Shown: positions 1 through 7,890, numbered from the stretch's first letter. The stretch is 17,669 nt of DNA from Halieaceae bacterium (GCA_003520285.1 DOVB01000062.1:1-17669); one strand, 5' to 3'. Notes: a model not told the origin generated them from the sequence alone. Made by a program: numbers and translations.

Positions 1-1859
1 CGTTCCTGCACCGTCGCGGGCAGGTCATCGGGCAGATCCCGATCAGCACTATTGGCAAACCGCGTCGTCCAGCGGCAACTGGGGTTCTCCAGCACACGCG
101 CATAATAGAATGCCGACTGTTCGGCAGAGAAGTCAGGATCCGAGAACGTGACTTGCAGCTCTGAAGCACCTTCTTTGCCGGTGCGCTCGCAGGTTTTAAG
201 ATTCACATCAGCAGTCGTCCTGCGACATTTCCCCGAAGCACCCGGTAGCCGCCCGTTCGAACACACGACGTCCCGCACACGCTGGCGCTTTTCACCGTTC
301 TCGACCCACCCCTTGACGATCTGAATTCGGTCAAGCGGCGGACCGTCTGGATCCTGGATGGCCCACACCCAGAAACGTGGAGCACTGCTGGCAGTAAGGT
401 CAGATCCCATGGGGACGCCGCGTTTATAGGCGAGTGCGACCGGATTGTCCCGGGCGCCGACATCCTCGGGCAGATTACCGCCGAAAAAACGGATGCGCAT
501 GCGCGACCCGCTGGTTGCGAAAGTTTCGCGACGCTTCATCGCATCGAAAATATCGGCGCGGGTGTTGGCCTCTGCCCACACGCCCGCCAGGCCACCCGGC
601 GACAATTTTATCACGGGCCCCATCACGGGGCTCTTTGCTCCCATCACCCGATCTACCGCAAAGCCGATGCCCTCGGCCGGTTTGAGCAGAGTCGGGGTAC
701 CCGCCCGGGTATTGCCGGGATCGGACGTGTGCGTGTCTGTAGAGCCAATAACGCCGAGCTTATAAGGATTGATCCCCCTCTCCGTACCCAGCGCGAGACC
801 GTCGAGCAGCGCATTGCGTAAGAACGAGCCTTCGCTCGCGCAGCGTCGATCGTCCTCCCCTTCACAGGGCGGAAATATATTGCCAACGTTGCAGTCCTCA
901 TCAGCCGCACCGACGCTGATCTGGCACTCGGAGTTACCCTTCTGTTGCGTCACCTCAAACAGGCGCTCGATGCGAGCGCGGCGTTCCAGATCTTCACTGG
1001 TATAAGCGGCGCCCTCTTCGTCGGTGCGAGAAAAGGTGAGGCCCCAGGAGAAGTTGGTGTTGTGTGGAATGGTGAGTACTTCACAGGGCTCTTCGCAGGC
1101 CGCATCGAGTTGAGCGAAGAAATCTTTCTGCGTACGCACATCCATGGATGAAATGGCGTGAGGGATAACGTCGGTACCGCGAAAAATGACGTTGCGGTGC
1201 AACATCCCCATTTCGGTGAGCAGTGAGGAAAACTCGTAACCGATCAAAGCCGTGAACCGGCCGGGGTCGTCGTGCGCATTGGCCACTTCCTGCACCCGCT
1301 GCCAGGCCGCAATGGCGTTGGCCCGACACCGTTTGTCATCACCGCAGATGTCGTACTGATGCGGCTGGGGTCTTACTCCAGCCATGTCAAAGGCCTGCTT
1401 CAGCATAGTTGCCTGATCGAGATCCCCCGAGCGTATGTCCCGGCACAACTGCAAGTCGAACTCAGGTGAGTCAGGCGACATGGTGCAAGGCAGGATTTCA
1501 AAGCTCTCTGCGTGGTCTGTCAGCGCCACGAAATCAAGCGGCACCGGCAATTGCGCCTCAATACCGGTCTGCAGTTCGACCTTCTCACCCTTAGCGAATC
1601 GGTATGCCGAATTCGGCCCGAGTCGATTGCCCCCGGCATAGGCGTCTGCGGACCAGCTCGTATGCACGTGCAGATCTCCGAATAGCGCGGTTCGAAGTGG
1701 AAACCGCTCTACCTCGGCTGTTACGGATTTCGCATCCGCTGTTACCGCTTTCACAGGGGGCGTTGATATATGCGTTTGTGGCACTTTGTCAGGGTCGGAG
1801 CAGCCGGTCAGCCATAGAACCACGCAGATCAACCCAATCGATCGTACAAATGTACTCAT
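1..1859 (-). CDS. DUF3604 domain lipoprotein (C-terminus cut by window edge)
   Basis: The frame is open from the ATG at 1859 through the left edge (619 codons). GGAGGA lies 6 bases upstream of the ATG and fixes the start. The N-terminus is a lipoprotein signal: a hydrophobic stretch, then LTGC with the lipid-acceptor Cys at residue 20. After a linker come PHP-like metal-ligand motifs typical of DUF3604: GDLHVHTSW (His64, His66), LTDHAE (His116), IPHNTN (His266) and GSTDTH (Asp375, His377). The last visible residues (PATVQE) resemble the end of the family just before its usual C-terminal tail, so I infer only about 10-15 residues are missing. The likely role is a metal-dependent hydrolase anchored outside the cytoplasm; substrate unknown. 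It is the last gene of the minus-strand cluster and starts 32 bases after a stub of a reductase gene. Family assignment is confident; reaction is not. Confidence 0.88.
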   Translation of the reverse strand, partial: MSTFVRSIGLICVVLWLTGCSDPDKVPQTHISTPPVKAVTADAKSVTAEVERFPLRTALFGDLHVHTSWSADAYAGGNRLGPNSAYRFAKGEKVELQTGIEAQLPVPLDFVALTDHAESFEILPCTMSPDSPEFDLQLCRDIRSGDLDQATMLKQAFDMAGVRPQPHQYDICGDDKRCRANAIAAWQRVQEVANAHDDPGRFTALIGYEFSSLLTEMGMLHRNVIFRGTDVIPHAISSMDVRTQKDFFAQLDAACEEPCEVLTIPHNTNFSWGLTFSRTDEEGAAYTSEDLERRARIERLFEVTQQKGNSECQISVGAADEDCNVGNIFPPCEGEDDRRCASEGSFLRNALLDGLALGTERGINPYKLGVIGSTDTHTSDPGNTRAGTPTLLKPAEGIGFAVDRVMGAKSPVMGPVIKLSPGGLAGVWAEANTRADIFDAMKRRETFATSGSRMRIRFFGGNLPEDVGARDNPVALAYKRGVPMGSDLTASSAPRFWVWAIQDPDGPPLDRIQIVKGWVENGEKRQRVRDVVCSNGRLPGASGKCRRTTADVNLKTCERTGKEGASELQVTFSDPDFSAEQSAFYYARVLENPSCRWTTRFANSADRDLPDDLPATVQE

Positions 1860-1891
1860 TGTTTTCCTCCAAACTTCATTGCATTAAAACG

Positions 1892-2113
1892 TTAAAGACA
1901 CTTTAAGGAATCAGCGCCAGGCAGTTGCTCGGCGAGTGTATGCCCCTTCAGCTGCGATGGCGCGTAACAACCACCCTCACCTTGAAAATCTCGCAAAGAA
2001 TCGGCAGTCATGCTAATGCTATCCATGGTGACGGTATAACCATCGGGTACTTCGATACCGGCTGATACAAGCTTGCCGCTGGCATTATTTATTTCGCCCC
2101 ATACATGTATGTG
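1892..2113 (-). pseudogene. 3' stub of a second saccharopine-dehydrogenase-like gene
   Basis: Read on the minus strand, this interval encodes 73 residues plus a TAA stop with no interruption. They align end to end with the last 73 residues of the intact reductase gene at 2637-3701; I count 14 substitutions, about 80% identity by hand. Similarity stops abruptly just upstream (about 2114), and there is no start codon or N-terminal dinucleotide-binding domain. It is therefore the remnant of a paralogous copy whose 5' three-quarters was deleted or never copied. The MAPEG gene now lies between stub and intact copy. The divergence argues against a very recent duplication. The final residues (LKCL against FKVL) differ most, where the stub overlaps a short inverted repeat. 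Confidence 0.85.
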
Positions 2114-2154
2114 CTTTCAAGTGTCTTTTGTCGTCACCCCATTATTTATATTCA

Positions 2155-2544
2155 TCAAACAACGAGTAAAATAGCACTGGTCAATATCACACCCAGAGTG
2201 CCCAGCATCGACAAAGGACGCATAAACACAGGTAAAAGTCGAGAAACAATCGTCACGTAATGAATCAAACGGGAAAACAGAAAAACCGAACCAAGAATCA
2301 ACAAGGTATTTTCCGCCATGCCATTGAGCTCGTTCAATAACAATAACAACAAACCCATCGGCACATTCTCAACAAAATTGGCATGGGCGCGCACCCGTTT
2401 CAATAAAGTCTTATCCCCCCCATCGCCCAAACTAATTTTGCTTGAAAGCCGATAAGATCCCACTCGCAGGGTGAAAACCACATGCAGAATGCCGAAAATT
2501 GCGGCAAACAAAAAAGTCGTTTCAAGTTGTAAAGCGTTTAACAT
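2155..2544 (-). CDS. MAPEG family membrane protein
   Basis: A 129-residue integral membrane protein. The signature RVRAHANFVENVP (residues 50-62) matches the MAPEG family (membrane-associated proteins in eicosanoid and glutathione metabolism; YecN-like bacterial members), and the length fits. About four hydrophobic segments are visible near residues 9-27, 61-75, 79-95 and 111-128. In the family the conserved Arg/Asn/Glu residues contact glutathione, so a glutathione-dependent role at the inner membrane is plausible and fits the two GST-fold proteins upstream. The ATG at 2544 is preceded by AAGGAA, placed within an 8-bp inverted repeat (separate entry). The gene is AT-rich compared with the SDR and receptor genes. 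The exact reaction is unknown. Confidence 0.85.
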   Translation of the reverse strand: MLNALQLETTFLFAAIFGILHVVFTLRVGSYRLSSKISLGDGGDKTLLKRVRAHANFVENVPMGLLLLLLNELNGMAENTLLILGSVFLFSRLIHYVTIVSRLLPVFMRPLSMLGTLGVILTSAILLVV

Positions 2545-2546
2545 GA

Positions 2547-2566
2547 TATGTATTCCTTAATACATA
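2547..2566 (-). promoter_or_regulatory. hairpin that holds the MAPEG ribosome binding site
   Basis: TATGTATT and AATACATA form a perfect 8-bp inverted repeat separated by four bases. On the transcribed strand the loop is AAGG, the Shine-Dalgarno core, and the hairpin ends two bases before the ATG. The stem is entirely A/U and G/C-poor, so it would be weak and possibly temperature- or ribosome-sensitive. This is seen in the sequence; control of translation is inference. Confidence 0.5.
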
Positions 2567-2636
2567 AAACTAAAATTTTGGTCATAAAATATTTTCTGAG
2601 TATTAACAGTGGGCTATCCCCACTCACTCTCTAACG

Positions 2637-3701
2637 TTAAAGAACTTTGAAGGTACCAGCGCCAGGCAGTTGCTCGGCGAGTGTATGCCCCATTAGCTGC
2701 GACGGCGTGTAACAACCACCCTCACCTTGATAATCTCGCAAAAAATTCGCAGTCATGATAATGCCATCCATGGTGACGGTATAACCGTCGGGTACTTCGA
2801 TACCGGCTGATACAAGCTTACCGCTGGTATTTTTGATTTCGCCCCATACATGTATGCGCGTATTGGCACGTTTTTCAGGGTTTGGCCCTATGGCACGACC
2901 AGCTTTCTCCATGGCACGGTTACGAACAGAAGGGATCGACATCGCCAGCTTAATCAAAGGGAACAACATGATTTCCAGCTTGCTGCCTCGAAAAGGCACA
3001 TAAATAGAAATATTCGGAATTTTGGTTTGCCAATAAGCCGTATAAAGATCGCCCCAGGGGGCCACCGAAGACGTTTTTGGACCAAGGCCAAAATCAATGG
3101 TGCGCATTTCAAAGCCACGTCCCACTCTCTTAATGGCGCCATTGCGACGCACTGCCATACCCTGAGAAATTCCTTCCACCATTGTTTTGCTGGTACCTGG
3201 GCTGAGATCCATCTTGCCATCAAAGCCCATCACCAAGTGAGTGGCATCGGGTAACTGTTGCTGCAAAAAATTGGCAAGGCAATCGGTGGGAATAACATCA
3301 AAACCCACGCCCCCCATTAGTACCACTCCAGCCTCTTTGGCTTGATCATGCAGCTCCTGAGCAAGACCAAACACACTGCCCTCTCCGGTGATATCAGTGT
3401 AATGAGTGCCGGCTTTAATACAGGCTTTCATCATTGGCTCGGCTGTGGCGGAAAAAGGACCGGCGCAATGGCTGACGATGGAAACGTCGGCTATCTGCTC
3501 TGCGACGCGGTCGATATTACTCAAATCAAAAACTCGCGGAGGTAAATCAAATTGTTTGGCCAGCGCTTCTATGGCGTTTTGATTGCGACCGGCAACAATA
3601 GGCTTCAGGCCCTGCGCTACGGCTTTTTCTATCGCCAGTTGTGCACTGTAGCCATTGGCGCCATAAATCAGCCACTGCGTGTTTGTCCCTTGAGCTGTCA
3701 T
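2637..3701 (-). CDS. saccharopine dehydrogenase-like NAD(P)-binding reductase
   Basis: A 354-residue protein with an N-terminal Rossmann fold: GANGYSA at residues 14-20 and AGRN at 37-40, the pattern of the saccharopine dehydrogenase NADP-binding family. SHCAGPF and the GTHYTDITGE segment (about residues 108-117) are also typical of the branch that includes trans-acting enoyl reductases and uncharacterised bacterial oxidoreductases, rather than true lysine-pathway enzymes. The ATG at 3701 has AGGA about 9 bases upstream. It lies 61 bases after the SRPBCC gene and 92 before the MAPEG gene, all in the same direction, so co-transcription is likely. A cytoplasmic or membrane-associated NADPH-dependent reduction is inferred; substrate unknown. 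A partial second copy of its 3' end lies at 1892-2113. Confidence 0.85.
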   Translation of the reverse strand: MTAQGTNTQWLIYGANGYSAQLAIEKAVAQGLKPIVAGRNQNAIEALAKQFDLPPRVFDLSNIDRVAEQIADVSIVSHCAGPFSATAEPMMKACIKAGTHYTDITGEGSVFGLAQELHDQAKEAGVVLMGGVGFDVIPTDCLANFLQQQLPDATHLVMGFDGKMDLSPGTSKTMVEGISQGMAVRRNGAIKRVGRGFEMRTIDFGLGPKTSSVAPWGDLYTAYWQTKIPNISIYVPFRGSKLEIMLFPLIKLAMSIPSVRNRAMEKAGRAIGPNPEKRANTRIHVWGEIKNTSGKLVSAGIEVPDGYTVTMDGIIMTANFLRDYQGEGGCYTPSQLMGHTLAEQLPGAGTFKVL

Positions 3702-3762
3702 GCTGCAGTCCTGTGAGAATTTAAAATGCTTATATGTGGAGGGATCATACGGGCTTTCATAG

Positions 3763-4200
3763 CTATAGCTCGGATAGCTGCTTCAACAATGAACCAAAGC
3801 CCTGATTGCCTTTACGCTCAAATATTTTATCCAGCAACAACGCTCCCAGTATGGGTATATTGATGGTGCCTTTGGATATCCAGATAACCCTGGTGCCGCC
3901 ATTGTCTTCCTGTAGCGTAATCGTCCCTTGCTCATGTTTAAATGGAAGCGGACTAGATTTTTCGATCATGTATTCCATGCGGTGTGGCCTTTCAAAGCAG
4001 GTGATTCGCTCATTAAATTTTACTGCGCCCAGATCGACCTGCCGCAAAGCGCCCACACCATTTTTTTCTGAGTCACCCGGTTCTAAAAGCTTTACGTTTT
4101 TTATGCCTCTGAATTGAGAACTCCCCTCGTGATCAGCCATTAGTTCAAACACAGTGTTAATATCTTTATCAATCACTCGTTCTACATAAATATCAAACAT
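3763..4200 (-). CDS. SRPBCC (START/Bet v1-like) family protein
   Basis: The ATG at 4200 is preferred over the upstream possibility at 4314, because AAGGAA sits 7 bases before it and the extra N-terminal stretch has no family resemblance; this gives 145 residues. The sequence starts FDIYVERVIDKDINTVFELM and continues with alternating strands, a GVGALRQVDLG segment and a C-terminal helix, the usual order of the SRPBCC/polyketide-cyclase fold. The length fits the family. Such proteins enclose a hydrophobic ligand and act as binders, cyclases or dehydratases, so a role in handling a hydrophobic intermediate would suit the cluster. No catalytic residues can be assigned. The gene is AT-rich (some stretches under 40% GC), unlike the upstream SDR gene. 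Confidence 0.8.
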   Translation of the reverse strand: MFDIYVERVIDKDINTVFELMADHEGSSQFRGIKNVKLLEPGDSEKNGVGALRQVDLGAVKFNERITCFERPHRMEYMIEKSSPLPFKHEQGTITLQEDNGGTRVIWISKGTINIPILGALLLDKIFERKGNQGFGSLLKQLSEL

Positions 4201-4323
4201 CAAATTGTTCCTTAATATTTGGAGATAATGCGCTATACCCAGGAGCCACGCGAACTTTGCGCACAATAAGTGGTATGTTCGCCCCGTGGAGAATAGGTAA
4301 GTGGATAGTCGCATTCATTGCGT

Positions 4324-4599
4324 TCATAGTTTGTAGTCGCCCATGATCTCCGCCAGGGGTGCGTATTCCATATTGGTGAGGCGAGTGCCGGGCTGGCCGT
4401 CCTTGAGGTGCGGCAGGAACATATTCCACAGCCCTTCTGATTTAGCCAGTTCACGCAGGTCGGCCATGAAGGATACGGGGTAGTTTCCGGCCTGTACTTC
4501 CTCGTTGTACTGGCGGATGCGCGGGACAATATGCTCGTCCATAAAATTTTGTACGCGGGCGCGTAACTCTTCGGTTCTGGCTGAATATGCGAAATCCAT
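4324..4599 (-). pseudogene. truncated acyl-CoA dehydrogenase (N-terminal ~85 residues only)
   Basis: The 91-codon frame begins MDFAYSARTEELRARVQNFMDEHI and continues with VSFMADLRELAKSEGLWNMFLP and LTNMEYAPLAEIMG. This is the N-terminal helical domain of an acyl-CoA dehydrogenase (ACAD10/11-like branch). The family is normally near 400 residues. Here similarity stops at MG, followed by DYKL and a TGA. None of the three frames in 4201-4323 continues the expected central beta domain, so a single sequencing indel does not explain it. FAD-binding and catalytic-base regions are absent, so it should be inactive. GAGAG lies upstream of the ATG, and the gene starts 33 bases after the SDR stop, as expected for an old operon partner. 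Confidence 0.85.
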
Positions 4600-4632
4600 G
4601 ATCTATTCTCTCTGTCGTTTAACTATTTTTCA

Positions 4633-5397
4633 CTACAGGGTAAAGCCACCGTCAACCACAATGCACTCACCGTTGGTATAACTGGCAGCGTCGGAAACCA
4701 GGTAGAGAACGGTACCTGCCATCTCCTCCGGTTCTGCATGACGCCCCATGGGGATTGTTTTCAATGCCTCGTTGTAGATCTCTTCGTGAGTGAACAGTGC
4801 ACCGGCGAACTTGGTCTGTGTTAGTCCTGGCAGGATGGCGTTGCAGCGAATACCCAGCGGCGCACACTCCTTGGCGAAGGCCTTGGTCATATTGATTACC
4901 GCCGCCTTGGTAATGGCGTAGATGCCTTGCATAGGACCGGGCTGCAGCCCGCTGACAGAAGCGGCATTCACGATGGCACCGCCGCCCTGCTCCCGCATCA
5001 GCTTGCCCGCCTCGACTGACATGAAAAAGTAGCCGCGCACATTGACCTCGACAGTCTTGCTATAAGCCGCCAGGTCGGTATCCAGAATATGACCGAAGTA
5101 GGGATTGGTGGCGGCGTTATTAACCAGGATATCCAGGCGGCCGTGTGCCTCCTTGATGGTGTCGAAAGTACGCGTAATATCATCCATCGATCCCACATGG
5201 CAGGCCAGCGCCTCAGCGTTGCCACCATCGGCCCTGATACTGTCCGCCACCAACTTGCAATCGTCGACCTTGCGGCTGGAAACAATCACATGGGCACCCT
5301 GCTCGGCAAGCAACCTGGCAATGGCCTCTCCAATGCCGCGACTGGCGCCGGTGACGAGCGCGACTTTACCGCTTAAATCAAAAAGACTAGTACTCAT
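4633..5397 (-). CDS. SDR family oxidoreductase
   Basis: A 254-residue classical short-chain dehydrogenase of normal length. Visible motifs are TGASRGIG (residues 16-23, cofactor binding), NNAAT (93-97), Asn119, Ser147, Tyr160 and Lys164 in YAITK, so the full Asn-Ser-Tyr-Lys set is present, followed by LPGLTQTKF and a C-terminal VVDGGFTL. Basic residues after the second strand (SRK, 41-43) suggest, but do not prove, NADP preference. It is a cytoplasmic ketone/alcohol oxidoreductase with unknown substrate. It lies between the DUF2834 gene (61 bases upstream) and the broken acyl-CoA dehydrogenase (33 bases downstream). The pairing with an acyl-CoA dehydrogenase recalls beta-oxidation-like or CoA-ester pathways. 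GC content is clearly higher than in the genes at 2155-4200. Confidence 0.92.
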   Translation of the reverse strand: MSTSLFDLSGKVALVTGASRGIGEAIARLLAEQGAHVIVSSRKVDDCKLVADSIRADGGNAEALACHVGSMDDITRTFDTIKEAHGRLDILVNNAATNPYFGHILDTDLAAYSKTVEVNVRGYFFMSVEAGKLMREQGGGAIVNAASVSGLQPGPMQGIYAITKAAVINMTKAFAKECAPLGIRCNAILPGLTQTKFAGALFTHEEIYNEALKTIPMGRHAEPEEMAGTVLYLVSDAASYTNGECIVVDGGFTL

Positions 5398-5458
5398 TGC
5401 TGGAGGTCCTGTTGTGTGTATTCGATGAAATTAGCCCTGAATCCGCTCCTGAGAGAGG

Positions 5459-5770
5459 TCAGGCGTGTTGACTCTCTCGCAGGTAAAGGTAGAGCGGGAG
5501 TCCACTGGAAATACCGAATATTGTGATCGCGAGTATCGGCGGCCATGTTTTTATACCTAGCTCACGGCCTTCGGTGTGCATTAGTATCGCCAGAGTGATG
5601 CAGCCGATAATCACGTTAATCCCCAGCATGGCGGAAATCGGCGTACTGAATATGGCAGGCATCAGCTGCGCCGGGTTAAATCCATGTTCAAGAACATAAG
5701 GGGCGCCTACTATCGCGGGCGCTAGTGTGCCAACAATAGCCATTCCCAGATAAATGTCTTTACGATTCAT
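5459..5770 (-). CDS. DUF2834 family small membrane protein
   Basis: I chose the ATG at 5770 (103 residues) over a TTG at 5785 because the bases just after the TTG (GAGTAGG) form a suitable ribosome binding site for the ATG. The protein begins MNRKDIYLGMAIVGTLAPAI, contains EHGFNPAQLMPAIFSTPISA and EGRELGIKTW, and ends LPLYLYLRE. This order matches DUF2834, with three hydrophobic segments and the typical charged end. Function is unknown. It lies 61 bases before the SDR gene and 47 after the long GST-like gene, so it is probably co-transcribed with them. Confidence 0.82.
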   Translation of the reverse strand: MNRKDIYLGMAIVGTLAPAIVGAPYVLEHGFNPAQLMPAIFSTPISAMLGINVIIGCITLAILMHTEGRELGIKTWPPILAITIFGISSGLPLYLYLRESQHA

Positions 5771-5817
5771 AAATTGCCTACTCAAGTTTCATTGTCTGAA
5801 ATCACGCTTGCTGTTTC

Positions 5818-6978
5818 TCATTTGCTAAACGGACGCATTGGGCCGCCCCAAACTTCCTTGTAACTCGCCCGCTCTACTCTCCGGCTGCAACGTTGCTCAA
5901 GGAAGGGCATACAACCGGTTTCATTAAACACTAGCAACACAGGTTTCCGTTGCTCTGGGCTGAGTTGATCAAACCAGTCCTGCAGGCGTTGCAGCATATA
6001 CAGCGAATAGCTGCGTGCACTGCACGAGATTTCTGAACCGCGCAATGCAAACTGTATAAATCCCAGTGTCGGGCGCTTTTCATCGGCAAATATAGGGGCG
6101 CCCTCCTCTACAGGGTTCTCGTCCAACCATTGATTGTGCAAAGCAATGTTGGCCTCAAACTCAGGTAAGTAATCCACAGCCACCAGTTTCATCATCGCTT
6201 TGAGTGTCTCTGGCACTTCACCATCGGCAAAAAAACCTTCCGGATAATCGATGTATTCGGGCGCACAGATGCCAGGCTGGTTCATGCGCTCGGTAAAGCG
6301 CACTACCGCTTGCGCCTGATCCTTTAGTATGGCCGCTGGATAGGGGTCGCGCGCCAAGTGAGCATAGAGCATGATCTGCAGGCCATAGTCCCCCAACGTG
6401 GGAGTTGCACCAACAAGGTAGGGGTGCTCCTCTAGATGGTCATTAAAGGCACCAAGGAAGTCCAGAAAGCTTTCTTCGATAGCCGGGCCGGTCGCCTCGG
6501 TCACCCCAAGAGCAGCCGACCGCATGCGCATGGCGCCCGTTTGACTGAGGGTCAATTCCAGCCGCTGATCTGCGGGCATACCGGGCGCCAGAAACAAACC
6601 AAATTGGTTCTCGATGAACGGCATGTTGGTCTCATCAAAAAACCAGCGATAAAACATCCCCGCCCGGAGCAGACCCTCCCCACCGAAAAGCTCGAACAAA
6701 TGGGTAACTGCGCGGGCCACGGCACCTTCGGGGCGCGAGGGTAGTTTTTCCAAGCCTCGCTGTTGGAGACAGTCCAGAATGTCGGACGTGTCCTGCACAA
6801 ACAAGCCATCGTCAGTCTCCAGCACAGGAACCATCAGCCGTTGAGTGGCGGAAACGATATCCATCATAAAGCGAGGGTGACCGAAAGCGCGCTCTTCGAA
6901 GGGAATGCCTTGCTTAATCAGGTAAGACCGCGCCTTTGCTGTAAAAGCCGAGTGCGGCGCGCCATAGAGATAATACAC
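5818..6978 (-). CDS. long glutathione S-transferase family protein
   Basis: A 386-residue protein starting at GTG (6978). The N-terminal ~80 residues form a thioredoxin-like GST domain: MYYLYGAPHSAFTAKAR, VPVLE with the cis-proline at residue 51, and QDTSDIL at 62-68, the glutathione-contacting Asp/Ser turn. An all-helical C-terminal domain follows, including GATPTLGDYGLQIMLYAHL. GSTs are usually 200-230 residues; this one carries about 130 extra after the helical domain, with two Cys close together near the end and no recognised motif. A soluble glutathione-dependent lyase, transferase or isomerase acting on a hydrophobic substrate is likely. It sits 77 bases after a second GST-fold gene, a repeated pairing that suggests successive or partnered steps. 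Confidence 0.87.
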   Translation of the reverse strand: MYYLYGAPHSAFTAKARSYLIKQGIPFEERAFGHPRFMMDIVSATQRLMVPVLETDDGLFVQDTSDILDCLQQRGLEKLPSRPEGAVARAVTHLFELFGGEGLLRAGMFYRWFFDETNMPFIENQFGLFLAPGMPADQRLELTLSQTGAMRMRSAALGVTEATGPAIEESFLDFLGAFNDHLEEHPYLVGATPTLGDYGLQIMLYAHLARDPYPAAILKDQAQAVVRFTERMNQPGICAPEYIDYPEGFFADGEVPETLKAMMKLVAVDYLPEFEANIALHNQWLDENPVEEGAPIFADEKRPTLGFIQFALRGSEISCSARSYSLYMLQRLQDWFDQLSPEQRKPVLLVFNETGCMPFLEQRCSRRVERASYKEVWGGPMRPFSK

Positions 6979-7055
6979 AATAATTTAGTTCTCCCAGGTG
7001 ATTGTTTTGTAATCCGTGCTCTATTTCGCCTTCCAGGATTCCTGGAACGTGGGTG

Positions 7056-7823
7056 TCAGGCCAGAGCCTCTGCCAGGGAATGGACCTGCATTTTGTCAGC
7101 TGCCAGCGTGGGGTTTTCCGGCAAATGATCAGACACGCGCTTCAACCAAGCCTTTACTGTCGGGTCCATTGCCGCGATTAAGCTCTCTTGCAAGCCAAAC
7201 AGGTAGCCAAATACCATCTGTGGAAAGACAGCAAAATCAAGCATGGTCGGCTGATCCAGCCCGCCCATATAGGGACCGTCACCAATGTGCGCTACGAGTT
7301 CTGAAAAAATGCGAACTTGCATGTCCTCAAAGCTCTCGGTGAGATCCATATGTTGGGCCATGTGCTGGATAAATTTCGCCCTGCGAAGCCCCAGCGGCCA
7401 AATCAGGCGAACGGGTAAGGGTAGCGGCGTATCTGCGTTAACAATCGCGGCCAGACGCCAGGCTCTGGATATAAATTGTCTGTCAAAGGGGCCATCGATG
7501 GCGACCCTGAACAGACTTGTCAGATAGGTGCCGCTTATCCAGCGATCAATTTCATCGATTTTTTCTTTGTGCTCCAAGGGATAAAGCGGTTTCTCGGGAA
7601 AGAGCTCATCCAGCCAGCGGGCATGATCAGAAGACTCACGTCGCCACTCACCGTCCACTTCCAGTACGGGCACCTGTGTGCCATTGGTGTGCCCGATGGT
7701 GGCATTGGGTTTGAGAGGATTCACCGGAACGTGGGTGAAATCGATCCCCTTGTAGTAGAGAAAACACCCGGTTTTGCGCACATAGGGGCTTGTTGCGTAA
7801 CCGTATAGTTTGATTTGTGGCAC
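7056..7823 (-). CDS. glutathione S-transferase family protein
   Basis: A 255-residue protein starting at GTG (7823), with GAGGTG about 5 bases upstream. The N-terminal thioredoxin-like domain shows KLYGYATSPYVRKTG, VPVLE with cis-Pro52 and ESSDHARWLDELFP (glutathione-binding Glu63-Ser64). A helical C-terminal domain follows with GDGPYMGGLDQPTMLDFAVFP (about 186-206), the usual GST_C capping-box region. No Tyr at the classical first-strand catalytic position is certain; Ser12 or Tyr14 are candidates. It is separated from the receptor gene upstream by a strong terminator, so it may be transcribed by read-through or from a promoter within 85 bases. Substrate unknown. Confidence 0.88.
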   Translation of the reverse strand: MPQIKLYGYATSPYVRKTGCFLYYKGIDFTHVPVNPLKPNATIGHTNGTQVPVLEVDGEWRRESSDHARWLDELFPEKPLYPLEHKEKIDEIDRWISGTYLTSLFRVAIDGPFDRQFISRAWRLAAIVNADTPLPLPVRLIWPLGLRRAKFIQHMAQHMDLTESFEDMQVRIFSELVAHIGDGPYMGGLDQPTMLDFAVFPQMVFGYLFGLQESLIAAMDPTVKAWLKRVSDHLPENPTLAADKMQVHSLAEALA

Positions 7824-7864
7824 TTAACACCTCTAACAGTCACTGATTAAAACCAATATGCTAG

Positions 7865-7890
7865 AAAAAGGCCGACCTGGTGGTCGGCCT
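7865..7890 (-). terminator. intrinsic terminator of the TonB-dependent receptor gene
   Basis: AGGCCGACC and GGTCGGCCT form a perfect 9-bp stem with a TGGT loop. On the minus strand the stem is followed by a run of five T. It begins 18 bases past the receptor stop codon, an ideal placement. It would separate or dampen transcription between the receptor and the downstream GST genes. Confidence 0.9.

Noticed and set aside
2608..2624. AGTGGG/CCCACT hairpin between the MAPEG and reductase genes
   Set aside because: Only 6 bp and no T-run on either strand. It lies upstream of the reductase's stop in neither a terminator nor an operator position I can defend.
4201..4323. A frameshifted continuation of the acyl-CoA dehydrogenase
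   Set aside because: None of the three minus frames gives the expected central-domain sequence after LAEIMG, so a simple indel is not supported.
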